From: CAYVBE01 sp964448935
Lineage (GTDB): Bacteria > Planctomycetota > Brocadiia > SM23-32
Assembly (NCBI GenBank): GCA_964448935.1
Contig: CAYVBE010000088.1
Location: 1 to 15,608, forward strand
DNA: 15,608 nucleotides
Direction: 5' to 3'
Shown here: positions 1 to 7,060 of the stretch, one piece after another
Numbering within the stretch: the stretch's first letter is position 1
Layout of the letters: every line of letters begins with the position of its first letter
Made by a program: the position numbers and the translations under genes
The notes under the pieces: model-generated
What the model saw: the letters and a program-made list of their open reading frames with translations, nothing else
What the model was told of the DNA's origin: nothing
The model's database searches: none

Positions 1-964
1 CCTTGATATCTGGAAGATTGATCGGCTCCGGCACACTGCCGTAACCCCAATCATCACGGGCAGTGCCGGTGAAGTGCACCCCTGCGGTGGTCCAGTCAGC
101 GGCCTCGAACCCCGCTGCCGAATCCAGCTGGGAAGCATCGTCCTCGTCCTGACCACGGATGTAGCAGTCCAGGACGTCGGGGTTATCACCGGTGTCGCCA
201 GAGTCGAGATACAGAATTAGCTGAGCATAATGGATGGTCTCACCCTGCGGAATATCGACCCCACTGGCCCACCGATGACAGGAAGAATACTCATCGCTGC
301 CGCCATACCCGATAGAGTCCTCGCTGGAGTCATACCAGTAGGATTCGCCCCCGCCCCACCACTTGTCATAAGTCCCATCATTCGCATTTGCTCCGATTTG
401 GAGCCGTGCCAGGGTGCCCACCTGAGCGCCGGTGTAAGTGATCTCCAGGGTGACAGCCTTTGCTGAATCTGCCGAATAGCTGTAAGCCGTCCGATACCCC
501 GAGGAACCCCCGGCTTCCTGCACGGCCAGCGCAAGGTCCCGCGTCCAATACCAGCCGGTCTGGTTGACAAGTTCCTGGATAACATCTGTGATGTCGACGG
601 TGTACTCTTGACCATCGGTCCAATCGCCCGGAGACCAGGCCTTGCTCGCCGTTGTCCACAGGCTCTGTGCAGAGGTGTCGTAATACACCTGCGGCGTATC
701 TATCGGCCGGGGCGGGGTTTCCTCCTGGCCCACGATTTCCAGGTCGCAGTCCCCGCTCGAGTTACCATTTGCAGTGAACGTCAGGACTGCGCTGGAGATG
801 GTGGCCTCATGAGGAACCTCGACGCCGCGGAACAGGAACCAGCCGTCGTATTTATCCCCACCCAGGTAGATAGACTGGCTGGGATCGGAGACAAACGAAT
901 ACGTATCGGAGTCTACATACCCGTTATCCGGTCCCTGCGAGATTTGGACCTCTGCGGTCGCCAT
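1..964 (-). CDS. Tail fibre/tip-like repeat protein (partial, C-terminus outside the window)
   Basis: The reading frame starts at ATG 964 and stays open to the left edge, giving 321 codons without a stop. An AGAGGG stretch lies about 6 bases upstream of the start. The protein contains two tandem copies of a roughly 170-190 residue beta-rich unit. In each, a hydrophobic strand pair follows a V-x-(I/V)-P-x-(G/E)-x-T-I motif (VEVPHEATI in copy 1, VDIPQGETI in copy 2) and leads to an (I/V)-x-GQ(E/D) motif (IVGQEE and IRGQDE). Copy 1 ends in a segment with VDITDVIQELV and GWYWTRDLALAV. These units resemble carbohydrate-binding-type jelly-roll repeats (DNRLRE/CBM96-like) found in phage tail fibres and secreted proteins; this is recalled family knowledge, not a search. 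The position at the distal end of the tail operon fits an adhesion role. There is no signal peptide, as expected for a virion protein. Function is inferred; the coding call is firm. Confidence 0.82.
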   Translation of the reverse strand, partial: MATAEVQISQGPDNGYVDSDTYSFVSDPSQSIYLGGDKYDGWFLFRGVEVPHEATISSAVLTFTANGNSSGDCDLEIVGQEETPPRPIDTPQVYYDTSAQSLWTTASKAWSPGDWTDGQEYTVDITDVIQELVNQTGWYWTRDLALAVQEAGGSSGYRTAYSYSADSAKAVTLEITYTGAQVGTLARLQIGANANDGTYDKWWGGGESYWYDSSEDSIGYGGSDEYSSCHRWASGVDIPQGETIHYAQLILYLDSGDTGDNPDVLDCYIRGQDEDDASQLDSAAGFEAADWTTAGVHFTGTARDDWGYGSVPEPINLPDIK

Positions 965-989
965 GGCCGCCCTCTATAAGTCCCGAATG

Positions 990-1592
990 CTACTCGCCAA
1001 TTCGGACAGTCAGCGTGCAGGCCAGGCTTTCGCCGTCGGCCAGTGTGCGGCTCTGGCTCAAGGCGCGCGTGCAGATCAGCTTACCGGTGCCGTCCGAGCT
1101 GGTGGCCAGAAACATCTGCTGCACGGGGCCGATTGACCCGCCGTCGGCGGTGAACGTGCAGGTCTTCGTCACGGCCTCCCAGTCGGACGTCCCGCCGTCT
1201 TGCTGTGCGGTGAAGTCCGTAGCATCAGAGGCCACCGCGACGCGGCTGTAACCGTTGCCCGAGGGCTCACCGGACAGATCGGCCAGGGCGTCGCCCTCGG
1301 CAGGCGAACTGCGGTTATCGAGGCCCAGGTAATAGTTCGCCGGGACGCTCTCCTCTTCGGTGAACAGCGCCTTGACGGCGAACTCTTCCCCCTCGTCGTG
1401 AAAGATGTTCGGGCCGAAGTCCGCGTAGATCAGCCGCCCCTGCGCGTCCCGGTGGCGAACGGTCCAGAACGAATACATGTGCGCGGCCGGTTTGAGCCCG
1501 AGCAGCCTCTTGACCTTCGTGACGGCCCAGATGCGGGCCGCGAACAGAACCATCAGAACCTTCAACCGTGCTTCCCAGTACGTCGCGCGCAT
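990..1592 (-). CDS. Phage tail appendage/tip protein, conserved unknown
   Basis: 200 aa, ATG start preceded by AAGGGAG at good spacing. Residues 1-38 hold a hydrophobic or amphipathic helix (KVLMVLFAARIWAV) followed by basic residues. A beta-rich body begins near MYSFWTVRHRDAQGR. The central part contains a DEGEEFAVKALF segment, then YYLGLDN, LSGEPSGNGYSRVAV, and a C-terminal FLATSSDGTGKL followed by LSQSRTLADGESL. I recall this pattern (DEGEE, GEPSGNGY, LATSSDGTGKL, ALSQSRTL) from conserved proteins encoded near the end of tail modules in many siphophages, usually annotated as tail or hypothetical proteins. It is probably part of the tail tip or fibre base, working with the repeat protein encoded directly downstream. 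The hydrophobic N-terminus is odd for a virion protein and could be a membrane-active or trimerisation helix. An internal start at the Met before YSFW is possible but lacks a visible RBS. Confidence 0.75.
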   Translation of the reverse strand: MRATYWEARLKVLMVLFAARIWAVTKVKRLLGLKPAAHMYSFWTVRHRDAQGRLIYADFGPNIFHDEGEEFAVKALFTEEESVPANYYLGLDNRSSPAEGDALADLSGEPSGNGYSRVAVASDATDFTAQQDGGTSDWEAVTKTCTFTADGGSIGPVQQMFLATSSDGTGKLICTRALSQSRTLADGESLACTLTVRIGE

Positions 1593-1628
1593 TGTGCGCT
1601 CCCTTCGTAAAAAGAATCCTCTGAGTAT

Positions 1629-1844
1629 CTATCGCAGGTAGACTTTTAAAGCGGCCCCCACGATCACGCCGATCGTCGGAGCGAGCCACAAGGCATGCCA
1701 GCCGGCCACTGCGGCCGACCCGATGATGACGCCCGCGGCAAACGCAACGGTCACCAGGGCGCGGCCGGCTTCGTTCTCAACCCCGAGTTTCTCGAGAGCC
1801 GCATTGTAGGGGCAGTCCTCTTCCCAGTAGCTTCCCAGACCCAT
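1629..1844 (-). CDS. Small membrane protein with two TM segments (holin-like or tail-associated)
   Basis: 71 aa from ATG 1844, chosen because AGGAG lies 6-7 bases upstream. The frame is open about 20 codons further, but no Shine-Dalgarno supports that longer form. The N-terminal 28 residues are polar (EEDCPYNAALEKLGVENEAG). They are followed by two hydrophobic helices (ALVTVAFAAGVIIGSAAVAG and LWLAPTIGVIVGAALKVYL) joined by a short WHA turn, ending in LR. Size and topology fit a class II-type holin or a small phage membrane protein. No endolysin is seen in the window, so a lysis role is only a suggestion. It lies between two tail-tip genes in the same transcript. Confidence 0.7.
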   Translation of the reverse strand: MGLGSYWEEDCPYNAALEKLGVENEAGRALVTVAFAAGVIIGSAAVAGWHALWLAPTIGVIVGAALKVYLR

Positions 1845-1872
1845 AGACGTTCTCCTGTCAGTAGAAAGAGAA

Positions 1873-2490
1873 TCACTCGACGTTAACCCATCTGAGGGCG
1901 CCATAGTTGTTCTTCAGATACTGCTGCTGGGCTGCGTTGTAGCCCGTTACGTTCTGGTATCGCCATGCTTCCCGAAATACTACCTTGACCTTGTTGCTGT
2001 CATCGTCCAACGGCCAGTCCTCGTTCAGGGTCCACCAGCAACCGTATTCGGCGTCATCCGGATACTGGGCAGCGTTCCACGAGTCGTCTACAGGCCCTAT
2101 CCAGATATCCGACGTAGCCCAGTCTCCACAGCGCAGCCACCACGGCCCCCCCGCGATAGCAACTCTTCCGTAAGCAGTCGGGGCTATCGGCTCAAGCGCG
2201 ATTCCAAAAAGTGAATCCGGCTCCTGAACAGGCTTTATGATGAGAGGGGCATGACCGGCATGACTCCACCAGAGCTCCACCACAGCGAAATACGGGACGG
2301 TTGCATCCGTGTAGTTGTAAGATGACACCACCCCCGGCGACAGTTCCGGTGCAGACCGTTGCTTCGGAGCAACGATAGATAGCTGGCCGCCTTCGACGGC
2401 CTGTGCCGCACCAATAAACCGGTTATAGGTGTTCGCAGGGATTACCAGCGGTTCGCCCGATTGCACCTTCTTCATCTCGTCGCCGCTCAT
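1873..2490 (-). CDS. Tail-tip-associated protein, unknown family
   Basis: 205 aa. Its ATG overlaps the stop of the preceding distal tail gene by four bases (ATGA), so the two are probably translationally coupled. A second possible start, MKKVQSGEPL, lies five codons in. The N-terminus (KVQSGEPLVIPANTYNRFIGAAQ) resembles, from memory, the opening of proteins encoded after the distal tail gene in planctomycete-type prophages. There a 'SGEP...PA..(Y/W)N...AA' start precedes a beta-sandwich. The rest is rich in aromatic residues (PWWLRCGDW, YGCWWTLNEDWPLD) and ends with a helical QQQYLKNNYGALRWVNVE. No signal peptide or TM segment is visible. A structural role at the baseplate or tip is inferred from position; I do not recognise a characterised domain. 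Confidence 0.7.
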   Translation of the reverse strand: MSGDEMKKVQSGEPLVIPANTYNRFIGAAQAVEGGQLSIVAPKQRSAPELSPGVVSSYNYTDATVPYFAVVELWWSHAGHAPLIIKPVQEPDSLFGIALEPIAPTAYGRVAIAGGPWWLRCGDWATSDIWIGPVDDSWNAAQYPDDAEYGCWWTLNEDWPLDDDSNKVKVVFREAWRYQNVTGYNAAQQQYLKNNYGALRWVNVE

Positions 2491-3317
2491 GTCCCGATCC
2501 CCAGCTTCGCGAAGTTGCCGACGTGCAGCACCCGCTCGACGTAGGCCGCGCGGGGCCGCTTGACCAACGTGTCGGCGTCCAGGTCAGGAACGTCCTCGTA
2601 GAGCACCCACAGATACTCCCAGCCGTCCTTATCGACGTTCGTGATGACGCCGTCCCCGAGTTCGATATCCTGCATGTTGGGACTGGCCGCAAATAGGAAC
2701 GTCACTTCCCAGTCCCGATCGCCCCGGCGCGACCCGCGCGCGCCACGGAACAGCACCTCGCCCGACTCGAACTCCCGGAAGTCATCCTGGTTGATACAGC
2801 CGGTCAGGTAGAAAACAGAACGCCGGTAGGCGAACGTCACGTAAGCCGAGGGCAGATATCGGCGCTCCGTCCAGTTGTAAACCGGCACCGGGATGTCGCA
2901 GCCCTCCACACCGTGCCGGGTCACCCCGATCGCGCCGTGGAAGTTCGGGGCTGTCTTCCCCGCCGGGGCATAGGCGCCGACCGTCTCCAGGCTCTGCGTG
3001 ATGTGTGCGCGCCCGCCGGTAGTGTCGAAGCTGAATACCGAGTCGCCGGTCTCCGGCTCACTGTCTTCCGGCCGCCGGTAAACCGCAACGCCTTCCCACA
3101 CGCTCGTATCCGGGTTGGCGACGTCCACGCGGATCGGCTTTACCTGGCGGGTCTGCCGCACCTTGCCGTCGTAGGTGTAGGGCGCCTCATCCGCCAGGGC
3201 CGCTTTAGCCTCGCCCTGGTCGGCAGTGCCCTCGATGACGTAGCGCAGCTCGTCGGTCCCCTGCGGGCCGGTGGAGCCTTCGCGGCTATCGTGTGTTTCC
3301 TCAACCGTGATCGCCAC
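2487..3317 (-). CDS. Distal tail protein-like structural protein
   Basis: 276 aa, GTG start at 3317 with AAGGAG about 6 bases upstream, 10 bases after the tape measure stop codon. The sequence is beta-rich throughout: residues 25-75 hold ELRYVIEGTADQGEA, and a later block reads RRYLPSAYVTFAYRRSVFYLTGCIN. The C-terminal part has GDRDWEVTFLFAASPN, GDGVITNVDKDGWEYLWVLYED, then AAYVERVLHVGNFAKLGIGT. Position straight after the tape measure is where siphophages encode the distal tail protein that caps the tube and anchors the baseplate. I recall the WxVTF.FAASPN and GW(D/E)YLWV motifs from homologues in prophages of uncultured bacteria, but I do not know of a characterised member. The distal-tail role is inferred from synteny. 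Confidence 0.75.
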   Translation of the reverse strand: MAITVEETHDSREGSTGPQGTDELRYVIEGTADQGEAKAALADEAPYTYDGKVRQTRQVKPIRVDVANPDTSVWEGVAVYRRPEDSEPETGDSVFSFDTTGGRAHITQSLETVGAYAPAGKTAPNFHGAIGVTRHGVEGCDIPVPVYNWTERRYLPSAYVTFAYRRSVFYLTGCINQDDFREFESGEVLFRGARGSRRGDRDWEVTFLFAASPNMQDIELGDGVITNVDKDGWEYLWVLYEDVPDLDADTLVKRPRAAYVERVLHVGNFAKLGIGT

Positions 3318-3327
3318 AGTGCGCTCC

Positions 3328-5673
3328 TTACGTAAACGTCAGGCCGCCGGAGAGCGCCCGGTCGGCCAGCTTGCCCGTGTTCTTCGCCGTCTCCTCGGAC
3401 GCCTTCGCCGTCCGCTCCGCGGCGGTGCCCGCACCCATACCACGCGCCGCTGTGGCAGCAGAGAACGTGCCCTGAGCGCTGTATTGCGCCTTATCCGCCG
3501 CTGCGCCCTCGCTCAACTCCTGCAGCCGCCATTCCCACTTCTCACGGACCATGCCCTCCAGACCGTATTCCTTGGCCGCCTCGAGCTCCTCTTGCATCCG
3601 CGCGCGCGCCAGAGCCAGTTGCTCCGCTTCCCCTTCCTTGGTAGCCCGGATGCGGACTTCCTTGATCTCCTGGGCCAGTCGCTTCTCGCGCCGCAGGGTT
3701 TCCTCGTAGCGGCGATCGGCCCTGTTAAAGCCAAAATCGTAGCCCCCCGGCGGCGGCTCGAACTCCAGGCCACCGGCACCGGCACCTTCGCCCTCCGCGC
3801 CGCCGGTGAGGGCACCGGGCTCCCCGGCCTTGAGCGCACGCCAGCGAGCGAGGGCCGCCTCGAGCTGCTTGTTCGTCAACTCCATCTGTTCCCCGACGCG
3901 CGTCATGGCCGCCTCTTGCTCCTCCGGCCCCATGCCCGGCCCGACGCCGAACAGTGCGTGGAAGATAGATTCCTTCGCACCGGCCGTCGCTTCACTCTCC
4001 CGCTTCAGCTCCTCCAGGTTGTTCCTGAGTTCATGTATCCTGGTTTCGACTTCCGTGAGAGCGGCGTCGCGCATGGCCTGGTTCAACCGCTCCTGGGCCT
4101 CGGCCATGCCGGTGATGGACCCCGTCGCATCGTTCACGGCCAGCCCGAGGTTGCCGTAACGGCCCTCCAGATCGTCTATCAGGCCCCGAGCGCGCTCCAT
4201 CTGGTCGGCCGTCAGGCTCTCCTTCTCCGCCAGCTGCCGCAGCCTGCGCACCCGGTCCAGGTCGGCCGCCCGCTGCCGATCCATCGCATCCAGGGTCTCG
4301 CGCATCTTGTCCGAGAGGCCGGCCGTGTAGCGCTGAGCCCGGTCCATCGCATAGGCCAGCCCCACAGTCGCAACGCCCAGCGCGGTCACCGTCGCGATGA
4401 CCGGGTGCAACATCAGAGCGTGCAGCGCCACGCGCAGGCCGTTCAGGACGCCGATCAGGTTGCTCACCGCGCCCGCCAGTGAGCCCACCACTACCAGCAG
4501 ACCACCGGCCGCCGCTATCTTGAGCGCCAGCTTGCCGACGGATATGATCAGGTCGCCGTTCTCGCGAGCCCAGTCCTGCACCTTTGTCATTATCTCCGAC
4601 ACCCGGTCTCCCAGGTCCGAGAGCGAACCCGCCAGAGCCTCCCCCACGACACCCAGCGTGATGACAGCCTGCTGCTTGATCTGAGCGAGCTGGTGATTCA
4701 GTGTGCCGGCCATTTTCTGGTAGGCCGTCTCGGTCGCCCCGGCCCGGTCCGCTACCCGCTCCACGATGGCTTCGAAGTCTTCCATGTTCCGGATCGCCGG
4801 AATTACGCCCCGGAGAGCACGGATGTTCGGAAACAGCTTCGCGATAGCGTCCGGCGGCAGATCGGATATCCGTTGGAACACGCGCTGCAAACCCTCGGCC
4901 TGGAGGGTTGCCGTGTTCAACTCGAAGCCGAGTTCCTTCGCGTAGGCGGCCGCCTCATCGGAGGGCTTCAGGAACGTGGCGATGGTCCGTGTGACGGCCG
5001 TGATCGCGTTCTCGGTCCGCACGCCGTTCTTGGTGAGCAGAGCAATCATGCCGCCCAGCTCCTCGAGCGAGACCCCGGCGCTCGCTGCCGTCGGGGCCAC
5101 CATGCCGATGGCGGGGGCCAGTTCCTCGAAAGTCGTCTTGCCCTGGCGCACCACGCTGAAGAACCAGTCGCTCACCGCGCCCGCCTGCTCGGCTTCCAGG
5201 CCGTAGGAGTTGAGGACCGTGGTGATGGCGTCGGCGGCCGTCTTGGTGTCCGTCATGCCGGCCTTGGCCGCCTTGAGGGCTTCCGTCAGAACGCCCAAAG
5301 CCTTCTCCGGCGCGACGGAGGCCGACAGAATGTCGTAAAGCCCGCCCGCGATGGCGTCGGTGGATTCCCCGAACTCCACCGCCATGCGGCGGATCTCAGA
5401 CCGGAACGTGTCCATGTGCTCGGCCGGGTTGTCGAGCATTGTGGAGACGCGGGCGAGCTGTGTCTCCAGGTCGGCAAACGTCTTCGCCCCGGCCAGGAGC
5501 GGCGCGCCCATCGCCGCCCCCAGCCCGATCATCTGCATGCCGGTGGCTTTGACCGTCCGGCCGAAGTTGCGCAGCTTCCACTGCGCCCGGCGCAGACCGC
5601 GAGCGAGCTTCGTATCGTCCGCAAAAAGCTCGACGTAGGCCCGTCCGGCCCGTATGGCGCGCGTGCCGACCAT
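3328..5673 (-). CDS. Tail tape measure protein, TP901 family
   Basis: 781 aa from ATG 5673, which overlaps the upstream stop by one base (TGATG). The frame stays open upstream to 6042, but there it lies over another gene. The protein sets tail length and is ejected with DNA. Residues about 20-60 are basic-amphipathic, followed by hydrophobic MQMIGLGAAMGAPLLAGAK. Residues about 60-350 match the TP901-type tape measure core: FADLETQLARVSTM, GLYDILSAS, TKTAADAITTVLNSYG, FEELAPAIG, ALLTKNGVRTENAITA. Two hydrophobic stretches (KIAAAGGLLVVVGSLAGAVSNLIGVL and HPVIATVTALGVATVGLAYAM, about residues 430-500) are typical of membrane-inserting tape measure segments. The C-terminal half is coiled-coil, with a Gly/Glu-rich linker (GGAEGEGAGAGG) near residue 640. 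A tape measure of this size suggests a tail of roughly 115 nm by the usual 1.5 angstrom per residue rule. Confidence 0.93.
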   Translation of the reverse strand: MVGTRAIRAGRAYVELFADDTKLARGLRRAQWKLRNFGRTVKATGMQMIGLGAAMGAPLLAGAKTFADLETQLARVSTMLDNPAEHMDTFRSEIRRMAVEFGESTDAIAGGLYDILSASVAPEKALGVLTEALKAAKAGMTDTKTAADAITTVLNSYGLEAEQAGAVSDWFFSVVRQGKTTFEELAPAIGMVAPTAASAGVSLEELGGMIALLTKNGVRTENAITAVTRTIATFLKPSDEAAAYAKELGFELNTATLQAEGLQRVFQRISDLPPDAIAKLFPNIRALRGVIPAIRNMEDFEAIVERVADRAGATETAYQKMAGTLNHQLAQIKQQAVITLGVVGEALAGSLSDLGDRVSEIMTKVQDWARENGDLIISVGKLALKIAAAGGLLVVVGSLAGAVSNLIGVLNGLRVALHALMLHPVIATVTALGVATVGLAYAMDRAQRYTAGLSDKMRETLDAMDRQRAADLDRVRRLRQLAEKESLTADQMERARGLIDDLEGRYGNLGLAVNDATGSITGMAEAQERLNQAMRDAALTEVETRIHELRNNLEELKRESEATAGAKESIFHALFGVGPGMGPEEQEAAMTRVGEQMELTNKQLEAALARWRALKAGEPGALTGGAEGEGAGAGGLEFEPPPGGYDFGFNRADRRYEETLRREKRLAQEIKEVRIRATKEGEAEQLALARARMQEELEAAKEYGLEGMVREKWEWRLQELSEGAAADKAQYSAQGTFSAATAARGMGAGTAAERTAKASEETAKNTGKLADRALSGGLTFT

Positions 5674-6188
5674 CAGTCTCCGTTCCGGGGTTGGAGTCGG
5701 AGAGAGCAGCGCATGGGTTCCCAGGGGCGAGGCACCCGGCCGGTCAGGTAGCGAACGCCTTCCAGGCACTGACCCGGAATCCAGAGCCAGGAACCCCGCC
5801 TTCGCAACGGCACAGTGCCGCAGGTCTTCGACTGCCAGCAGTCGGGAGGCAGGTTGGAGATGACGGCCTTTCCCCCGGTGACCGTCACATGGACCGGAAA
5901 GACACGAGGTCCATCCAGCGGGCTCTCGTCCGGCCGCGAAGGGCGCAGGTGCAGCCGACAGGGGACCGGCTGGCAGACCGGCGGCAGTGCCCCCAGCAGG
6001 CGCTCCAGGACGGCCATGGGCTGCCCGTGCACCCAGAGCCACGACCGGGGCACGGGGTAGAGGCCCCGACGCCGGCAGCCCGCGATGCGGGAGACAACGG
6101 GCGGGCGTTCCGAGAGGGTAGCCCGGCCGTCGTCGCCCAGCGTCGCGTAGACGTCCACGGGGTGGGCTGGGTTGAGTTTCTCGATCAC
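5673..6188 (-). CDS. Unknown protein with an internal duplication, encoded directly before the tape measure
   Basis: 171 aa, GTG start at 6188 overlapping the stop of the 35-aa gene upstream (GTGA); its TGA overlaps the ATG of the tape measure. The protein is two tandem copies of a ~72-residue unit, at residues about 11-84 and 98-168. The best-matching 37-residue blocks (47-83 and 131-167) align without gaps at 14 identities by eye. They share S-W-L-W-(V/I), a G-Q pair, and a C-x-L-x-L-x-P ending. Each copy has a beta-strand-like start (VDVYATL / VHVTVTG), Cys residues, a basic run (CRRRG / LRRRG), the SWLW motif and a short amphipathic helix. There are seven Cys in total. No TM helix or signal peptide is seen. 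I do not recognise the family. Coupling to the tape measure suggests that its product is needed with, or in proportion to, tail proteins. Confidence 0.72.
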   Translation of the reverse strand: MIEKLNPAHPVDVYATLGDDGRATLSERPPVVSRIAGCRRRGLYPVPRSWLWVHGQPMAVLERLLGALPPVCQPVPCRLHLRPSRPDESPLDGPRVFPVHVTVTGGKAVISNLPPDCWQSKTCGTVPLRRRGSWLWIPGQCLEGVRYLTGRVPRPWEPMRCSLRLQPRNGD

Positions 6189-6292
6189 GGGGTCAGTCCG
6201 TGCTCCCTGGCCTTCCAGATGCCGAAGGCGATGCCTGCGGTCAGAGCCACGCCGATGACAATGCCGATCACAATTCCTGCTGCTGGGGACAT
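6185..6292 (-). CDS. 35-aa single-pass membrane peptide
   Basis: ATG 6292 is preceded by TAGGAGG, in which the TAG is the stop codon of the upstream lipoprotein gene, so the ribosome can re-load directly. The peptide is a short MSPA start, one hydrophobic helix (GIVIGIVIGVALTAGIAFGIW) and a basic tail (KAREHGLTP). GxxxG-like spacing (G6, G10, G14, G20, G24) would favour helix packing. The stop overlaps the GTG start of the next gene (GTGA). The strong RBS and coupling on both sides make chance unlikely for so short a frame. Function is unknown; possible roles are a pinholin-like peptide, a membrane partner of the lipoprotein, or a superinfection-exclusion component. Confidence 0.7.
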   Translation of the reverse strand: MSPAAGIVIGIVIGVALTAGIAFGIWKAREHGLTP

Positions 6293-6301
6293 GACGACCT
6301 C

Positions 6302-6775
6302 CTAAAGAACAAGTGCCAGGATTTTGGGGCCGAAAAGGGCCATTACGATCACCGCAATACCCAGGGGATACATCCAGACGCCGCCGATCGCCGGAGCGGC
6401 CACGGCGAGGATCAGGACACCCACCAGGACGCCCAACATCTGGTCCTTCAGGGCGCTCTCGACGTGCAGGCGCTCGCGCTCGTACTCCGCCCGGCGTGGT
6501 CCCAGGTCATACATCTGGGTTTGCACGTCTTGGGTCAGTTCGCCCACCTCCTCGATACGGTCCGCCAGGTGGGTCGCCTGACTCTGCTGCAGGCTGACCA
6601 GCTCGTTGAGCGTCTCCTGGTGCTGGGTCAGAAGCTGGGTCAGATCGCCTCCCGCCTCGGCCTCCAGCGGGGCCGTGCGTGCATGCGGTTTGAGGGCCGC
6701 CCGCGTCTGCACGCCGGGAATAGACCCGCACCCAATCGCCAGCATCGCCACGGCACAGAGTAGAAGCTTTTTCAT
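6302..6775 (-). CDS. Lipoprotein with coiled coil and two C-terminal membrane helices
   Basis: 157 aa from ATG 6775, which overlaps the stop of the frameshifted tail chaperone (ATGA). The frame is open upstream to 7057, but that part is basic, low-complexity shadow sequence of the chaperone. Residues 1-16 (MKKLLLCAVAMLAIGC) form a lipoprotein signal peptide with lipobox A-I-G-C16. Residues about 44-110 are Gln/Glu/Leu-rich and coiled-coil prone (QLLTQHQETLNELVSLQQSQ, RIEEVGELTQDVQTQM). Residues 113-131 and 135-157 are hydrophobic helices with a GGVWMYP turn. A lipid-anchored N-terminus combined with C-terminal TM helices is an unusual topology. Phage lipoproteins known to act on tape measure proteins (the superinfection exclusion lipoprotein Ltp of TP-J34) are a functional precedent, not a sequence match. 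The role here is inferred and uncertain. Confidence 0.8.
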   Translation of the reverse strand: MKKLLLCAVAMLAIGCGSIPGVQTRAALKPHARTAPLEAEAGGDLTQLLTQHQETLNELVSLQQSQATHLADRIEEVGELTQDVQTQMYDLGPRRAEYERERLHVESALKDQMLGVLVGVLILAVAAPAIGGVWMYPLGIAVIVMALFGPKILALVL

Positions 6776-7060
6776 CCTCGTCCCTTCGGCACCAGAGCCT
6801 TTAAGTCCTCGATGTTGTCCGCCCGGATCGGGATACCCGACCGCCGACCCGGCCCCATGAACGGATGGATGTCCGCCGCCTTGAACGGACCGTGCTTCTT
6901 GGGGTCGCGGAAGGCGTTCATAAACGCCGCCCACAGAACGCTTGTGCGGTTCCAGTCCTCGCTCAGCCGCCGCCTGGCGGCCCAGCCGAGTTCTGCGAAG
7001 GTCCAGGTGTCTGGACTGACTCCGCAGATTCCGGCGAGTTCGGCAATAAGATGCCAAGTG
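6772..7060 (-). CDS. Probable -1 frameshift extension of the tail assembly chaperone (GT-like)
   Basis: In the -1 frame relative to the chaperone, a reading frame runs from about 7060 to a TGA at 6772. It encodes HLIAELAGICGVSPDTW, FAELGWAARRRLSEDWNRTS, LWAAFMNAFRDPKKHGPF and KAADIHPFMGP. It looks like real protein: balanced composition, helical, with a W-x-x-T-(S/A) and NAxRDPKK motif I associate with the second frame of tail chaperones. No good start codon or RBS precedes it, and its stop overlaps the ATG of the lipoprotein gene (ATGA), as expected of an expressed frame. A shifted product would be about 244 aa. I cannot find a canonical X-XXY-YYZ heptamer. ATC-TTA-TTG at 7052-7044 is one weak candidate in the zone where both frames are plausible. 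A sequencing or true mutational frameshift is an alternative. The left boundary (7060) is approximate. Confidence 0.7.

Noticed and set aside
3271..4482. 403-codon plus-strand open frame
   Set aside because: Antisense shadow of the tape measure; Arg/Leu/His-rich composition typical of a mirror frame.
4693..5751. 352-codon plus-strand open frame
   Set aside because: Antisense to the conserved TP901 core of the tape measure; no motif.
5674..6042. N-terminal extension of the tape measure frame upstream of 5673
   Set aside because: This part is Pro/Gly/Arg-rich and lies over the duplicated 171-aa protein, whose repeats show that the other frame is the coding one.
6776..7057. N-terminal extension of the lipoprotein frame
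   Set aside because: Basic low-complexity shadow of the chaperone; the lipoprotein signal peptide at 6775 marks the real start.
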